Part shown: positions 55,360-64,000 of the stretch, piece after piece
Layout: each line of letters starts with the position of its first letter
How positions within the stretch are numbered: the first letter of the stretch is position 1
DNA from: Sulfotelmatobacter sp963788225
GTDB taxonomy: Bacteria; Acidobacteriota; Terriglobia; Terriglobales; Acidobacteriaceae
NCBI GenBank assembly: GCA_963788225.1
Contig: CAWBGI010000005.1
Span: forward strand, 186,001 to 250,000
DNA: 64,000 nucleotides
Reading direction: 5' to 3'
Made by a program: the position numbers and the translations under genes
The notes under the pieces: model-generated
Told to the model about the DNA's origin: nothing
Seen by the model: only the letters and a program-made list of their open reading frames with translations
The model's database searches: none

Positions 55360-56453
55360 GTATCGCCGTTGACATGAAGGCTGAAAGCGCGCGCGCGCGC
55401 CTTAGTTTTCAGCAGAACTCCCAGCAGCATACTGGCCTAATGAGTCCGGGGCCGGTGTTTGTGGTTGGCATGTGGCGCTCGGGAACTTCTCTCTTGTACG
55501 CATTGCTGAACCAGCATCCGCAAATCGGCCTCATGTACGAGTCCGATTTCGCATTGCTGTCGCCGCTTTTCGTACTGCCGCGAAAGAGTTCTTCATGGGT
55601 CCCAAAGGTCGATTCCTGGAATGGAGCATTGACCCGGCACAAGATTGATACCGCGAGCATCCCAGAGAACACGGTCGGTCTGCCAAACGCGTTTCGCGAA
55701 GTCGCTCAGCAGTACGCAAGAAAAAAAGGCGCGACAATTTGGGGATGCAAGTCGCCCAATTACTACGACTGCATGAACCAGTTGGCCGATTGGTTTCCGG
55801 ATGCGAAGTTCATCGTGATATGGCGCGACCCGGCGGACGTTTGCCGCAGCATCGTGCGCGCGGCTAAGAAGTCTCCGTGGTTCGCGCGGCCGGGAATGGA
55901 CCTGCGCGCTCTGCTCGGCTGTCGCCGCATGAAACAAGAGGCGGACCAGCTTGTGCGCCGCGGCGCCGCCATTCACCAGTTGCAATATGACGATCTGGTG
56001 CGGGAACCCGTGGCCGCGTTGACCGCCATCTGCGACTTCATCGGCGTGCCGTACGATCCCAGGATGAATTCTCTTGAGGGCGCAGACCGTTCCGCCATCT
56101 ACAACGGCGACCATCATTCCATGGTCAAGAGTTCCAGTATAGTGGCTGATCGCGAGCGTCCCGAAGTATTGTCTCCCGAACTCAAACGCAAAATCGAGCG
56201 CTACGTCGTTTTCTGGCGGAAAGAAGATAACGGCGGTTGGCCGGTCAATGCGGCGGTAAGTGATGGAACCAAGGCTGCTTCCTGGCTCGAGCGTACTCGC
56301 GACTGCGCGCGGCACGGTCTGCTGCGCGGTTTTGACTTAACCGTCCCTATCATTTACTCTGTAGTCCCCATTGCGGTTTGGCAAAGATACCGGGAGGTGA
56401 AATCCCGTTATCAGCATGCTTTAGTCAAACCCAGCAGAAGTGAAGCCATTTAG
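55356..56453 (+). CDS. sulfotransferase family protein
   Basis: From ATG 55356, which overlaps the stop of the glycosyltransferase (ATGA), the product is 365 residues. The PAPS loop is FVVGMWRSGTSLLYALL and the 3'-phosphate region is FIVIWRDPADVCRSIVRAA. It differs clearly from the first sulfotransferase (47639), so two sulfation steps are likely. The coupling to the GT4 gene suggests it sulfates the sugar that enzyme adds. Confidence 0.87.
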   Translation: MSIAVDMKAESARARLSFQQNSQQHTGLMSPGPVFVVGMWRSGTSLLYALLNQHPQIGLMYESDFALLSPLFVLPRKSSSWVPKVDSWNGALTRHKIDTASIPENTVGLPNAFREVAQQYARKKGATIWGCKSPNYYDCMNQLADWFPDAKFIVIWRDPADVCRSIVRAAKKSPWFARPGMDLRALLGCRRMKQEADQLVRRGAAIHQLQYDDLVREPVAALTAICDFIGVPYDPRMNSLEGADRSAIYNGDHHSMVKSSSIVADRERPEVLSPELKRKIERYVVFWRKEDNGGWPVNAAVSDGTKAASWLERTRDCARHGLLRGFDLTVPIIYSVVPIAVWQRYREVKSRYQHALVKPSRSEAI

Positions 56454-56526
56454 TTCAGAAATCCCCCTAACAGATTGATTCCAAACGTTCGTTGGCACTC
56501 GGCCTTCTCTCAATCGGGATACTCAA

Positions 56527-59500
56527 ATGCGACCTATTGTAACGCTGTTTCCTCATGCGACCTCCAAGAAGGAGTTCCACTCTTTGACGCGATCAGCCAA
56601 GTCGATGGCGGCCCTGGTTTGCTCGGTTCTATTATTTTGCGCTTTGGGATTTGCCCAGAGTGGAACCATGAGCACGTTCCCCGGCCTGAACACGACCGTC
56701 AAGATGGAGAATGCAACCGCTGCACCCGATGTGACCATCGCCGTCGGGACCCTGGAATACTGTGAGCACGTCAACAGTTCTTACCAGTGCTGGTATAAGA
56801 GCGGGGTCAACGCGAACCAACCCGTGAATTTTCTCGGCGGCACCAACCCCAAGTCCGATTCCGGACCCTGGAGCCAGAACAGCAACAACAGCGGCAACAC
56901 TCCGAACTGCCCCACCGCCTTCTCTCCCAATTCTCAATTGCTTCATGACAACGTGTACAACCTCTGGATCATGGAGAAACGCATCACCTCCAAGGTCAAC
57001 GGCCACAATTTTATGTGCGTGGCCATCAGCAACGTTGAGGATGTTTCCTCCACATCTCCCGCCTTCGGCTGGTTTGCCTTTGAGTTCGACCTCGACACAG
57101 TAATTCCAACCAACTCTCACGGCAATTTTTACTATCCTGATTATCCGCAATCAGGACTGTGGCAAAGTTCCACCACCACGACGCCTCCCTACACTGCAGC
57201 CACCGACCAGGCCTTGTGGATCACCTACGATTTGCAGGACATCAACAATCACGACAACATCATGGGAGTCCTGCTCTGCGCCGTGGATTTGGCTGGCCTG
57301 CGCGCCAGCACCGCCAGCCCCTACGTCAATAATTCACATACGCCGGCGTGCCTGGTTGCCCATCCCCTCACTACCTACACCCAGCGCCGCAGTTGGGTTC
57401 CGGCGAACAATTCCGACACCACTCCTCCGATCTCCGGCGACGGAGAAATGCTTACCTACATGATTGAGCCCGTGGAGAACCTCTCCAGCTATCTGACGGA
57501 CCCCAATCATACGCAGGGCGTTGAACAGTGGACCATCGATTGGGCGGCAACTACTCCTAGTCCAACCTTTGTTAATAGTTGGGACCTGCCCTCGACCCAG
57601 GCCAATGGCGATCAACTGGGCTGCTTCAATCCTCTCAATTACTACGGCACGGTGTGCATTCCCCAGCCTTCCACTTCAACCACCGGCATCCACATTGACT
57701 CCGTTGCCGACCGCATGCAGCAGTTCTTCCACTACACTTCCAACGGCGGGCAGGGAAGCATTTGGACTTCGGCTCATGCCATCCAAATTATTCCGAACGC
57801 CACGAACTTTACTCAGACCGAAGCCGACGTCCGTCTCTTGCAACGCAACACCGCGTACCCCAACGCGGTTTACATTGCCGGAGACTATCCCATCATTGAT
57901 CCCGTCGATCCTAACGCTTATGTTTTTCTGCCCAGCGTGGTGCGCGACAAAGTCGGCAACCTTCAGGGCATCCTCGGGATTTCAGGCGCGGGAAGCAATG
58001 AACATCCCGGGCTCGATAGTCTGAATTTCATCCCCAGCACTCTCACTTCGGGCACCTACGGCTATATTGCCAGCCCGCTCACCGATGGCGACGCCGAAGA
58101 TACCGACAGCGCGAATTACCGCTGGGGAGACTGGTACTCGGCTGTGCTCGATCCCAGCGACGGCTGTACGGTCTGGGTCGCAGGAGAATACCTGCCGCAG
58201 AACCGCACCACAGAGCCCTACTGGTATACGGAGATGGCGATGTTGCCGCCCATGAATACCTGCGGCGGACCGGTTACGCTTTCCAACACCAACTTGAATT
58301 TCGGCAATGTGGCTGTGGGAGTGCAGAGCCCGCCGATCGTCGTGACCGTAACCAATAATCAGGCGGTCGCGCTTAACATCACTGGCATTTCCACCGGCGG
58401 TGGCGTGTTTACTCAAACTAACACTTGCCAGCAACCCGTTGCATCGGGCGGCAACTGTACGATCAGCGTTTACTTCACTCCGACTCAAACTGGAACCGCT
58501 ACCGGCACGCTTCAGGTTGCTGACAACGCGAGCAACAGTCCACAGACCGCTTCTCTTACCGGCATCGGCGCTGCGGCATCGATCTCAGTCAGTCCGGGCA
58601 ACCTCGCCTTTGGCAACCAGGTCCTGAACACTTCCAGCGCCAGCCAAACCATTACCGCGACGAACAGCGGTCCCATTAACCTCACGGTAAACTCGATCGC
58701 CGCCAGCGGAGGCTACACCCAGACCAATACTTGCACAGGAGGTACGCTCACTCCGGGACAGAATTGCAAAGTCACGGTGACCTTCACTCCTACCGTGGTT
58801 GGATCTATGCCGGGCGTTGTCACGTTCTACGATACCGCTGCGGGCGCGCCGCATATAGCCACGCTGAGCGGAAGCGGCCAGCTTGCGCTTTCTCTATCAG
58901 GAAACCTCACCTTCGCCGCTACCAACGTGGGTACGACATCTGTCCCTCAGACCATGACGCTCACCAACAATCAGAGCCAGACCGCTACGTTCACTTGGGC
59001 AACCAGCGGCGACTTCTCGGCGGTGGGCAACAACTCGAGTCCGTGTAACGGGACGCTGGCTGCAAAGGCCAAGTGCACCTTCGCGGTGAGTTTCTCGCCG
59101 ACCACGAACGGAATCATCAAGGGAGCGCTGACCATCACACCGACGCCTTCCGGAAACATTCTTGCGGGAGGGCTGACGGGAACCGGTCAAAACGGCACTA
59201 CGTCGCCGTTGACCTTTACGCCAGCGAGCTTGAGCTTTGGAAACGTCGGCTTGAACACTTCCAGTTCCAAGACGGTGACCATCAAGAACACGACCGCTTC
59301 GGCGATAAGTATCACCAGCGTTACCGGCAGCGGATATTATGTCGTGATGCCGAGCGGCGCGACACCTTGCGGCGGGAACCTGAACGCCGGCAAGTCGTGC
59401 ACGGTGACCGCCACGTTTACTCCGCTAACGACGGGATCGAGTCTCGGCGGCGTGACCGTGATTGACAATGCGTCCGTCAGCACTCAAGTGCAGAACGCCA

Positions 59501-59832
59501 CGGGAACTGGCGTGCTGGATATTACTCTGAGTCCCACATCGATTAACTTTGGAGCGGTGACGGTTGGACAAACCAGTGCCGTACAAGTCGTCACGGTAAT
59601 CAACAATCTGACTACCGCGGTTACCATCAACAGCGTGGTCGCGAGCGGTGACTTCATCTCGACCACGGGCGGCGCTATTCCATGCGGAACCAGCGTGCTG
59701 GCCAACAGCACTTGTACGCTGGGAGTGCAGTTCAATCCCAGCGTGACCGGGACGATCAACGGCGCTCTGACGGTCAGCTACGCAGCAGGATCGTCACCGC
59801 AAGTCGTAAGCTTGTCGGGGACCGGGCACTAA
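56527..59832 (+). CDS. large secreted protein with five ASH/choice-of-anchor-D repeats
   Basis: The 1101-residue protein has a signal peptide near residues 27-44 (AALVCSVLLFCALGFAQS); an internal ATG at 56605 could be the true start. Residues about 45-580 form a beta-rich domain of unknown function. From about 582 there are five Ig-like ASH repeats of roughly 100 residues, each beginning with a phrase such as LNFGNVAVG, LAFGNQVLN or LSFGNVGLN and holding paired Cys and a CTxxVxFTP-type motif. No sorting signal or anchor follows. It closes the EPS region and may be a matrix protein. Confidence 0.8.
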   Translation: MRPIVTLFPHATSKKEFHSLTRSAKSMAALVCSVLLFCALGFAQSGTMSTFPGLNTTVKMENATAAPDVTIAVGTLEYCEHVNSSYQCWYKSGVNANQPVNFLGGTNPKSDSGPWSQNSNNSGNTPNCPTAFSPNSQLLHDNVYNLWIMEKRITSKVNGHNFMCVAISNVEDVSSTSPAFGWFAFEFDLDTVIPTNSHGNFYYPDYPQSGLWQSSTTTTPPYTAATDQALWITYDLQDINNHDNIMGVLLCAVDLAGLRASTASPYVNNSHTPACLVAHPLTTYTQRRSWVPANNSDTTPPISGDGEMLTYMIEPVENLSSYLTDPNHTQGVEQWTIDWAATTPSPTFVNSWDLPSTQANGDQLGCFNPLNYYGTVCIPQPSTSTTGIHIDSVADRMQQFFHYTSNGGQGSIWTSAHAIQIIPNATNFTQTEADVRLLQRNTAYPNAVYIAGDYPIIDPVDPNAYVFLPSVVRDKVGNLQGILGISGAGSNEHPGLDSLNFIPSTLTSGTYGYIASPLTDGDAEDTDSANYRWGDWYSAVLDPSDGCTVWVAGEYLPQNRTTEPYWYTEMAMLPPMNTCGGPVTLSNTNLNFGNVAVGVQSPPIVVTVTNNQAVALNITGISTGGGVFTQTNTCQQPVASGGNCTISVYFTPTQTGTATGTLQVADNASNSPQTASLTGIGAAASISVSPGNLAFGNQVLNTSSASQTITATNSGPINLTVNSIAASGGYTQTNTCTGGTLTPGQNCKVTVTFTPTVVGSMPGVVTFYDTAAGAPHIATLSGSGQLALSLSGNLTFAATNVGTTSVPQTMTLTNNQSQTATFTWATSGDFSAVGNNSSPCNGTLAAKAKCTFAVSFSPTTNGIIKGALTITPTPSGNILAGGLTGTGQNGTTSPLTFTPASLSFGNVGLNTSSSKTVTIKNTTASAISITSVTGSGYYVVMPSGATPCGGNLNAGKSCTVTATFTPLTTGSSLGGVTVIDNASVSTQVQNATGTGVLDITLSPTSINFGAVTVGQTSAVQVVTVINNLTTAVTINSVVASGDFISTTGGAIPCGTSVLANSTCTLGVQFNPSVTGTINGALTVSYAAGSSPQVVSLSGTGH

Positions 59833-59857
59833 CAAGTAGGCGCGAAAATAAGATGGC

Positions 59858-59894
59858 AACGGCTCGCCACTTCGGTGGCGAGCCGTTTCTTTTT
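59858..59894 (+). terminator. Rho-independent terminator
   Basis: AACGGCTCGCCAC (59858-59870) pairs perfectly over 13 bp with GTGGCGAGCCGTT (59875-59887) around a TTCG tetraloop, followed by a T-rich tract. It marks the end of transcription after the ASH-repeat gene. Confidence 0.93.
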
Positions 59895-59930
59895 CCAATA
59901 ACAAATTGTCGCGGCTAATTCTCAGCTTCT

Positions 59931-60398
59931 CTACTTTGCTTTGCTCAACATCTCCCTGATCACTTTCAATACGGGCCGCTGACTCTTTACCAGGCGCGCT
60001 TCCATTTCGGCTACCGTCATCCACTGCGGCGAGCCTTCCCAGGAATTCTTCAGTTCTCCGCTGGCCTGCACTGCGAACACCAAAATGTTGCAGGGCACGT
60101 CGGCGTCGCTGTAATACGTTAACTTCAATTCCTTTCCCGTAACGCTCAAGCCGGTTTCTTCCAGGATCTCGCGTTTGAGCGTCTCCTCTGCTGTTTCCCG
60201 CCACTTCGAAATTCCTCCGGGCAAGGAAAGCCCGCGGCCATCGTTGCGATGGATCAACAGAATCTTATTGTCTCGCTGAATGATGCCGATCGCGGCGCGA
60301 AGTGTGCCAAACAGCGGGAACCAGTGGTAAAGCGTGAAGCAGGTGCGCGAGACCATCCAGAACAGGCGTCGCTTGAGCTGATCGAGTACGGGCGGCAA
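59931..60398 (-). CDS. Nudix hydrolase
   Basis: The 155-residue protein has the full Nudix box, GGISKWRETAEETLKREILE plus ETGL, matching GX5EX7REUXEEXGU. It hydrolyses a nucleoside diphosphate linked to another group; the substrate cannot be told. The N-terminus (LKRRLFWMVSRTCFTLYHWF) is hydrophobic and basic and may touch the membrane. The frame begins at a TTG (60398); the ATG at 60356 is an alternative. Confidence 0.88.
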   Translation of the reverse strand: MPPVLDQLKRRLFWMVSRTCFTLYHWFPLFGTLRAAIGIIQRDNKILLIHRNDGRGLSLPGGISKWRETAEETLKREILEETGLSVTGKELKLTYYSDADVPCNILVFAVQASGELKNSWEGSPQWMTVAEMEARLVKSQRPVLKVIREMLSKAK

Positions 60399-60606
60399 GT
60401 GGCAAGTCTAGCATGTGGCTCGGGAGCTTCAGGAGGAATGGAGCGCGCATTCTGGCCTGTAACAGTCATCACATACCCGCGTGACCTGGAGCCCATACGA
60501 GACTCCTCACCGCGAGTATCATTAACCAGATCGGGTCCCGTCCGGACGACCTGAAAAGCTACCGGGACTGCGAAGCTCCATTTGTTCTAAGAAGTAGGAG
60601 TCTCCC

Positions 60607-63600
60607 ATGAAGTGGACATTGTGGCTATTAGCCCTGGTGAGCGCGCTATCGACTTCGGCCATTTCCCAAAATCCGGAAAAGTCGCGGATTACCGGACCTA
60701 TCGACGAAGCGAAAGTCGTTACTCTTCACGGCAACGTTCACCCGCTGGCGCAGGCACGCTTCGATCTGGGCGCAGTCCCCGATTCATTCCCTGCCTCGCG
60801 AATGGTGCTGCTGTTGCAGCGTTCGCCGGAGCGCGAAGCAGCCCTGCGGCAATTTCTGCAAGACGCCCACCGGCCGGGATCTCCTGCTTTTCACAAATGG
60901 ATCAAGCCCGATCAGTTTGGCGAACTGTACGGACTTACCGATTCCGACATCACCACGGCTTCTGGCTGGCTGCAAGAGCATGGATTCGTGGTCGGCCGAA
61001 TCAATCGAGCCAAAACAGCGATCGAGTTTTCGGGCACTGCCGGTGGAGTGCGCACCGCGTTCCACACACAAATCCACGCTTACCTGCTGAACGGCCAGGA
61101 GCATCACGCCAATGATGTTCAACCCGCAGATCCCGGTAGCGCTGGCGCCGGTGATTGCGGGCATCACTCCCATCAACGACTTTCGTCCGAAGTCTTACCT
61201 GAGAAATTTCGGCAAGGCGGTCTACGACAGCAGGAGTAAGAAATTTGTTCCGGACTGGACTTTTCCTTCGGGTCAGGACTTGTTGGACTTGGCGCCTGGC
61301 GACTTCGCTCTGCAATACGACCTCGGTCCGCTTTATGCAGCGGGTATTACGGGCAGCGGCATTACCATCGGGCTAATTGGCGCATCCAACGTTGATCCCA
61401 TAGCTGTGGCTAACTATCGCGCGTTCTTTGGGTTGCCGGCGAACCCGCTCAACGTCGTTATTGACGGAACTGACCCGGGAGAAAACGACGCCGTCGGGGA
61501 GTCGTATCTGGATGTCGAACTGAGTGGCGCAGTCGCGCCGGGAGCAACCATCAACCTGTACACCGCGGCCGACACCTCGGTGCAATCTGGATTGAATCTG
61601 GCCGCGCAGCGAGCCGTGGATGACGATCAAGCCTCGATCCTCAGTACGAGTTACGGTTTGTGTGAACAGTATCTGGGATCGGCGGGAAACCAGTTCTGGT
61701 ATTCCTTGTGGGAGCAGGCAACGGCGCAAGGGCAGACCTCGTTCGTTTCGGCCGGGGATGGCGGCCCGGCAGGCTGCGACGACTTCAACAACTATCAACC
61801 GGCGCAGTACGGGATTGCCATGAACGGGCTCAGCTCCACTCCCTGGAACGTTTCTGTCGGTGGCACCGACTTCTATTACAGCAGCTACAACCAGAGTTCC
61901 GCCGCACAGCAAACTCAGCTGGAAACTTACTGGGATACGGTTGCAACTATTTTTCCTACAACGTCTCTTCTACAACCTGTGCCTGAGCAAGTGTGGAACG
62001 ATTCGTTTGGACTGAATCTTGCCGATGGCGGTATTTACAACTCCGGCTTCCCCGATATCGTTGCCGGCAGTGGCGGACCGAGCAATTGCGCGACCGGGAC
62101 CCAGGCTTCAGATGGCACTTACAGTTCGTGCACCGCCGGATATCCCAAGCCCTCGTGGCAGACGGGAAAGGGTGTTCCCAACGACGGAGTTCGCGATCTT
62201 CCTGATGTATCGCTGTTTGCCGCGGCGGGGGAGAACGACACCGTCTATCCGTTCTGCCCGGGTGAGGGTTACTGCGTTGTTTCCGCCGGGGATCTCACGA
62301 TTGGAATCGTGGGAGGTACATCAGCCTCGTCTCCGGCGATGGCAGGAATTCTGGCGCTGATCGAACAGAAATATGGGCCGCAGGGACAGGCGAATTACAT
62401 CCTCTATCCCTTGGCAGCGCAGCACCCGTCCGCATTTCACGACATCACGAATGGGAGCAACATCGTGCCCTGCCAGCCGGACACACCGAATTGCACTCTG
62501 AGCACAGCCACAGACAATACAAAGGGCTATTACACGCTCGGGTACTATGCAGGTGCGGGATACGACCTGGCGACTGGGTGGGGCAGTGTGGACGCGAATC
62601 AGCTGTTCAGCAACTGGAATTCGCTCGCATTCAAAACGAGCTCTACAACACTCAGCCTCAGCCCAACCAGCTTCGCGCACGGCACTCCGATCACTGTAAA
62701 CGTCGGTGTAACTGGGAGCGGCGGAACTCCGTCCGGGGGTGTAGCTCTGGCTACAACCGCAACTCCACAGAACAATGAGGGACTGAAGCTTTTAACCCTG
62801 CAGAGCGGGGCGGCAAGCGCCAGCGTGAACAGTCTTCCCGGAGGCCAATATAAAGTGAGCGCGCGCTATGGTGGAGACAGTGTTTTCGCTTCCAGCACTT
62901 CCAACCCGGTATCGGTGAATGTCACGCCGGAAGCGAGCAAACTGTCGCTGTTTGGAACTTACTACTCGTACAGCAACAACACCTCGGGGACCCTCACAAA
63001 CGGGGGAAGCTACGCTTTCGGTACTTCGATCGCAGTCGAGGCGCAGGCCGTGGGAGTAAGTGCGCCTGCGGGATCCACTGACGGCATCGCGACGGGCACT
63101 GTCACGTTTACCGACACTGCGAGCGCGGGCACGGTGAGTTCTGGTCCAGTAAATGTTGGATCGGGCAGCACGGCCGAGTGGGTGCCGACTGCTTTTAGCG
63201 TTGGCAGTCACAGCCTAAGCGCCAGCTATTCAGGAGACGCCAGCTTTAACGCTTCCTCGAGTTCCACGCCTCTGAATTTCACCATCACGAAAGCCAACCC
63301 CGGCGGACAACTTTGGCCACCTTCCACTACCGTGGCGCTCGGTCAGAGCGTCGCGTTACAGCTTACCCTTGGCGCCAGCGTGGTTCCTACGCCCACCGGA
63401 ACGGCCACGTTCTATTCCGGAAATACCGTGCTGGGAACCGCAACTGTGGCCCAGACGAACTTGGACTGGCCCTATCTCGCTTCCATGGCGACTTTGAACG
63501 TGACAAATCTGCCGGTGGGAACGGACTCTATCACCGCGAAGTATAGCGGTGATGCTAATTACCAAGCCACGACATCCAATTCTGTGCAGGTCACCGTGAC

Positions 63601-64000
63601 GCAGCAGTCGGCGGGCATTCTTACTGCCAGTGCGAACGCGTCCTCGATGCTTCCGACGCAGGACCTGATTGTCACGGCCAATGTCGCAGGACTGCGGGGA
63701 CAACCTACTCCGACCGGATACGTCGGCTTATATGCCGAAGGTCCCGGGGGGACCTCGAGTGCTGGCTGTACCTTGGTGAATGGTTCCTGCAGCTTTGATT
63801 TTGGTGGCAATTACTGGAGCCCCGGCACGGTCACGGTGAATGTGAGCTACAGCGGAGATACGACGTACGCTGCAAACGGCACTGTAGTTTCCGTAACGAT
63901 GCTGAATATGTTCACCATGACGGCGGCGAGTTCTGTATCGTTTGCAGCGGGGGCGAGCGCTGGCAACACTTCTGCGCTCACGGTGACGCCGGCTAACGGA
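60607..64000 (+). CDS. S53 (sedolisin-like) peptidase with Ig repeats, frameshifted, 3' end outside window
   Basis: A signal peptide (LWLLALVSALSTSAIS) leads into a pro-kumamolisin domain (PGSPAFHKWIKPDQFGELYG). At 61118-61120 one extra base shifts the frame; after it the protein runs open to the window end, starting NPQIPVALAPVIAGITPIND. The S53 triad is seen as Glu and Asp in GESYLDVE and Ser in GGTSASSPAMAG, with SAGDGG as the oxyanion Asp region. From about 62640 several Ig-like repeats follow (GTVTFTDT, GTATFYSGNTVLGTA, ITAKYSGDANY). It is a secreted acidic-type endopeptidase. AGGAG precedes the ATG. Confidence 0.85.

Overview
The window reads as chromosomal DNA of an Acidobacteriota-like soil bacterium. 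This is an inference from gene content: an Oar-type TonB-dependent receptor with a carboxypeptidase-like N-terminal domain, S53 and choice-of-anchor/Ig-repeat secreted proteins, DUF5666, a FecR-like protein, HAF-repeat protein, an UpxY-led exopolysaccharide (EPS) locus, and moderately high G+C. No plasmid, phage, IS element or CRISPR array was found.

Layout. 1-3.4 kb: isomerase-only SIS protein (cut by the window edge), tRNA-Arg(CCT), RhlE-type helicase, and a small RNA-binding-protein neighbourhood containing a 52-aa ORF coupled to an RRM gene. 3.6-11.6 kb: FecR-like protein, an osmoprotectant ABC operon (ATPase, permease, binding lipoprotein), PhzF-like protein, an ergothioneine pair (egtB, egtD), and a DUF5666 protein. 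11.7-20.9 kb: TonB receptor, phosphoesterase, TonB_C protein, zinc-ribbon/His-rich/NTF2 protein, HAD hydrolase, a DUF3179 membrane protein interrupted by one in-frame UGA that looks like selenocysteine, and a double-PilZ protein. 21-25.4 kb: UDP-glucose dehydrogenase and UDP-xylose synthase, a GAF-TM-TonB_C protein. 25.5-27.1 kb: di-haem cytochrome c.

27.8-56.5 kb is one long EPS locus, nearly all on the + strand: UpxY/NusG antiterminator, Fis-type regulator, Wza-like export protein, Wzz-like chain-length protein, ExeA-like ATPase, BY-kinase-like protein, hexapeptide acyltransferase, sugar-1-phosphate transferase, flippase, Wzy/WaaL-like polymerase, GDP-mannose 3,5-epimerase-like enzyme, WecG and GT4 glycosyltransferases, two sulfotransferases and a GH10 xylanase. 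Embedded in it is an amino-acid-activating section: a three-gene prolyl-adenylase / prolyl-PCP dehydrogenase / carrier-protein set like that making pyrrole-2-carboxyl-S-PCP (PltF/PltE/PltL type), an A-PCP protein, and a P450-C-A-PCP-TE protein. The locus therefore may build a polysaccharide and a short (possibly pyrrole-capped) peptide together, or decorate one with the other. This and the DUF3179 selenoprotein candidate are the two most interesting findings.

56.5-64 kb: large secreted ASH-repeat protein, perfect hairpin terminator, Nudix hydrolase, and an S53 (sedolisin-like) peptidase with Ig repeats running off the end. Three genes (both NRPS proteins and the S53 peptidase) each carry an apparent single-base insertion; these could be assembly errors or real decay and need read-level checking.
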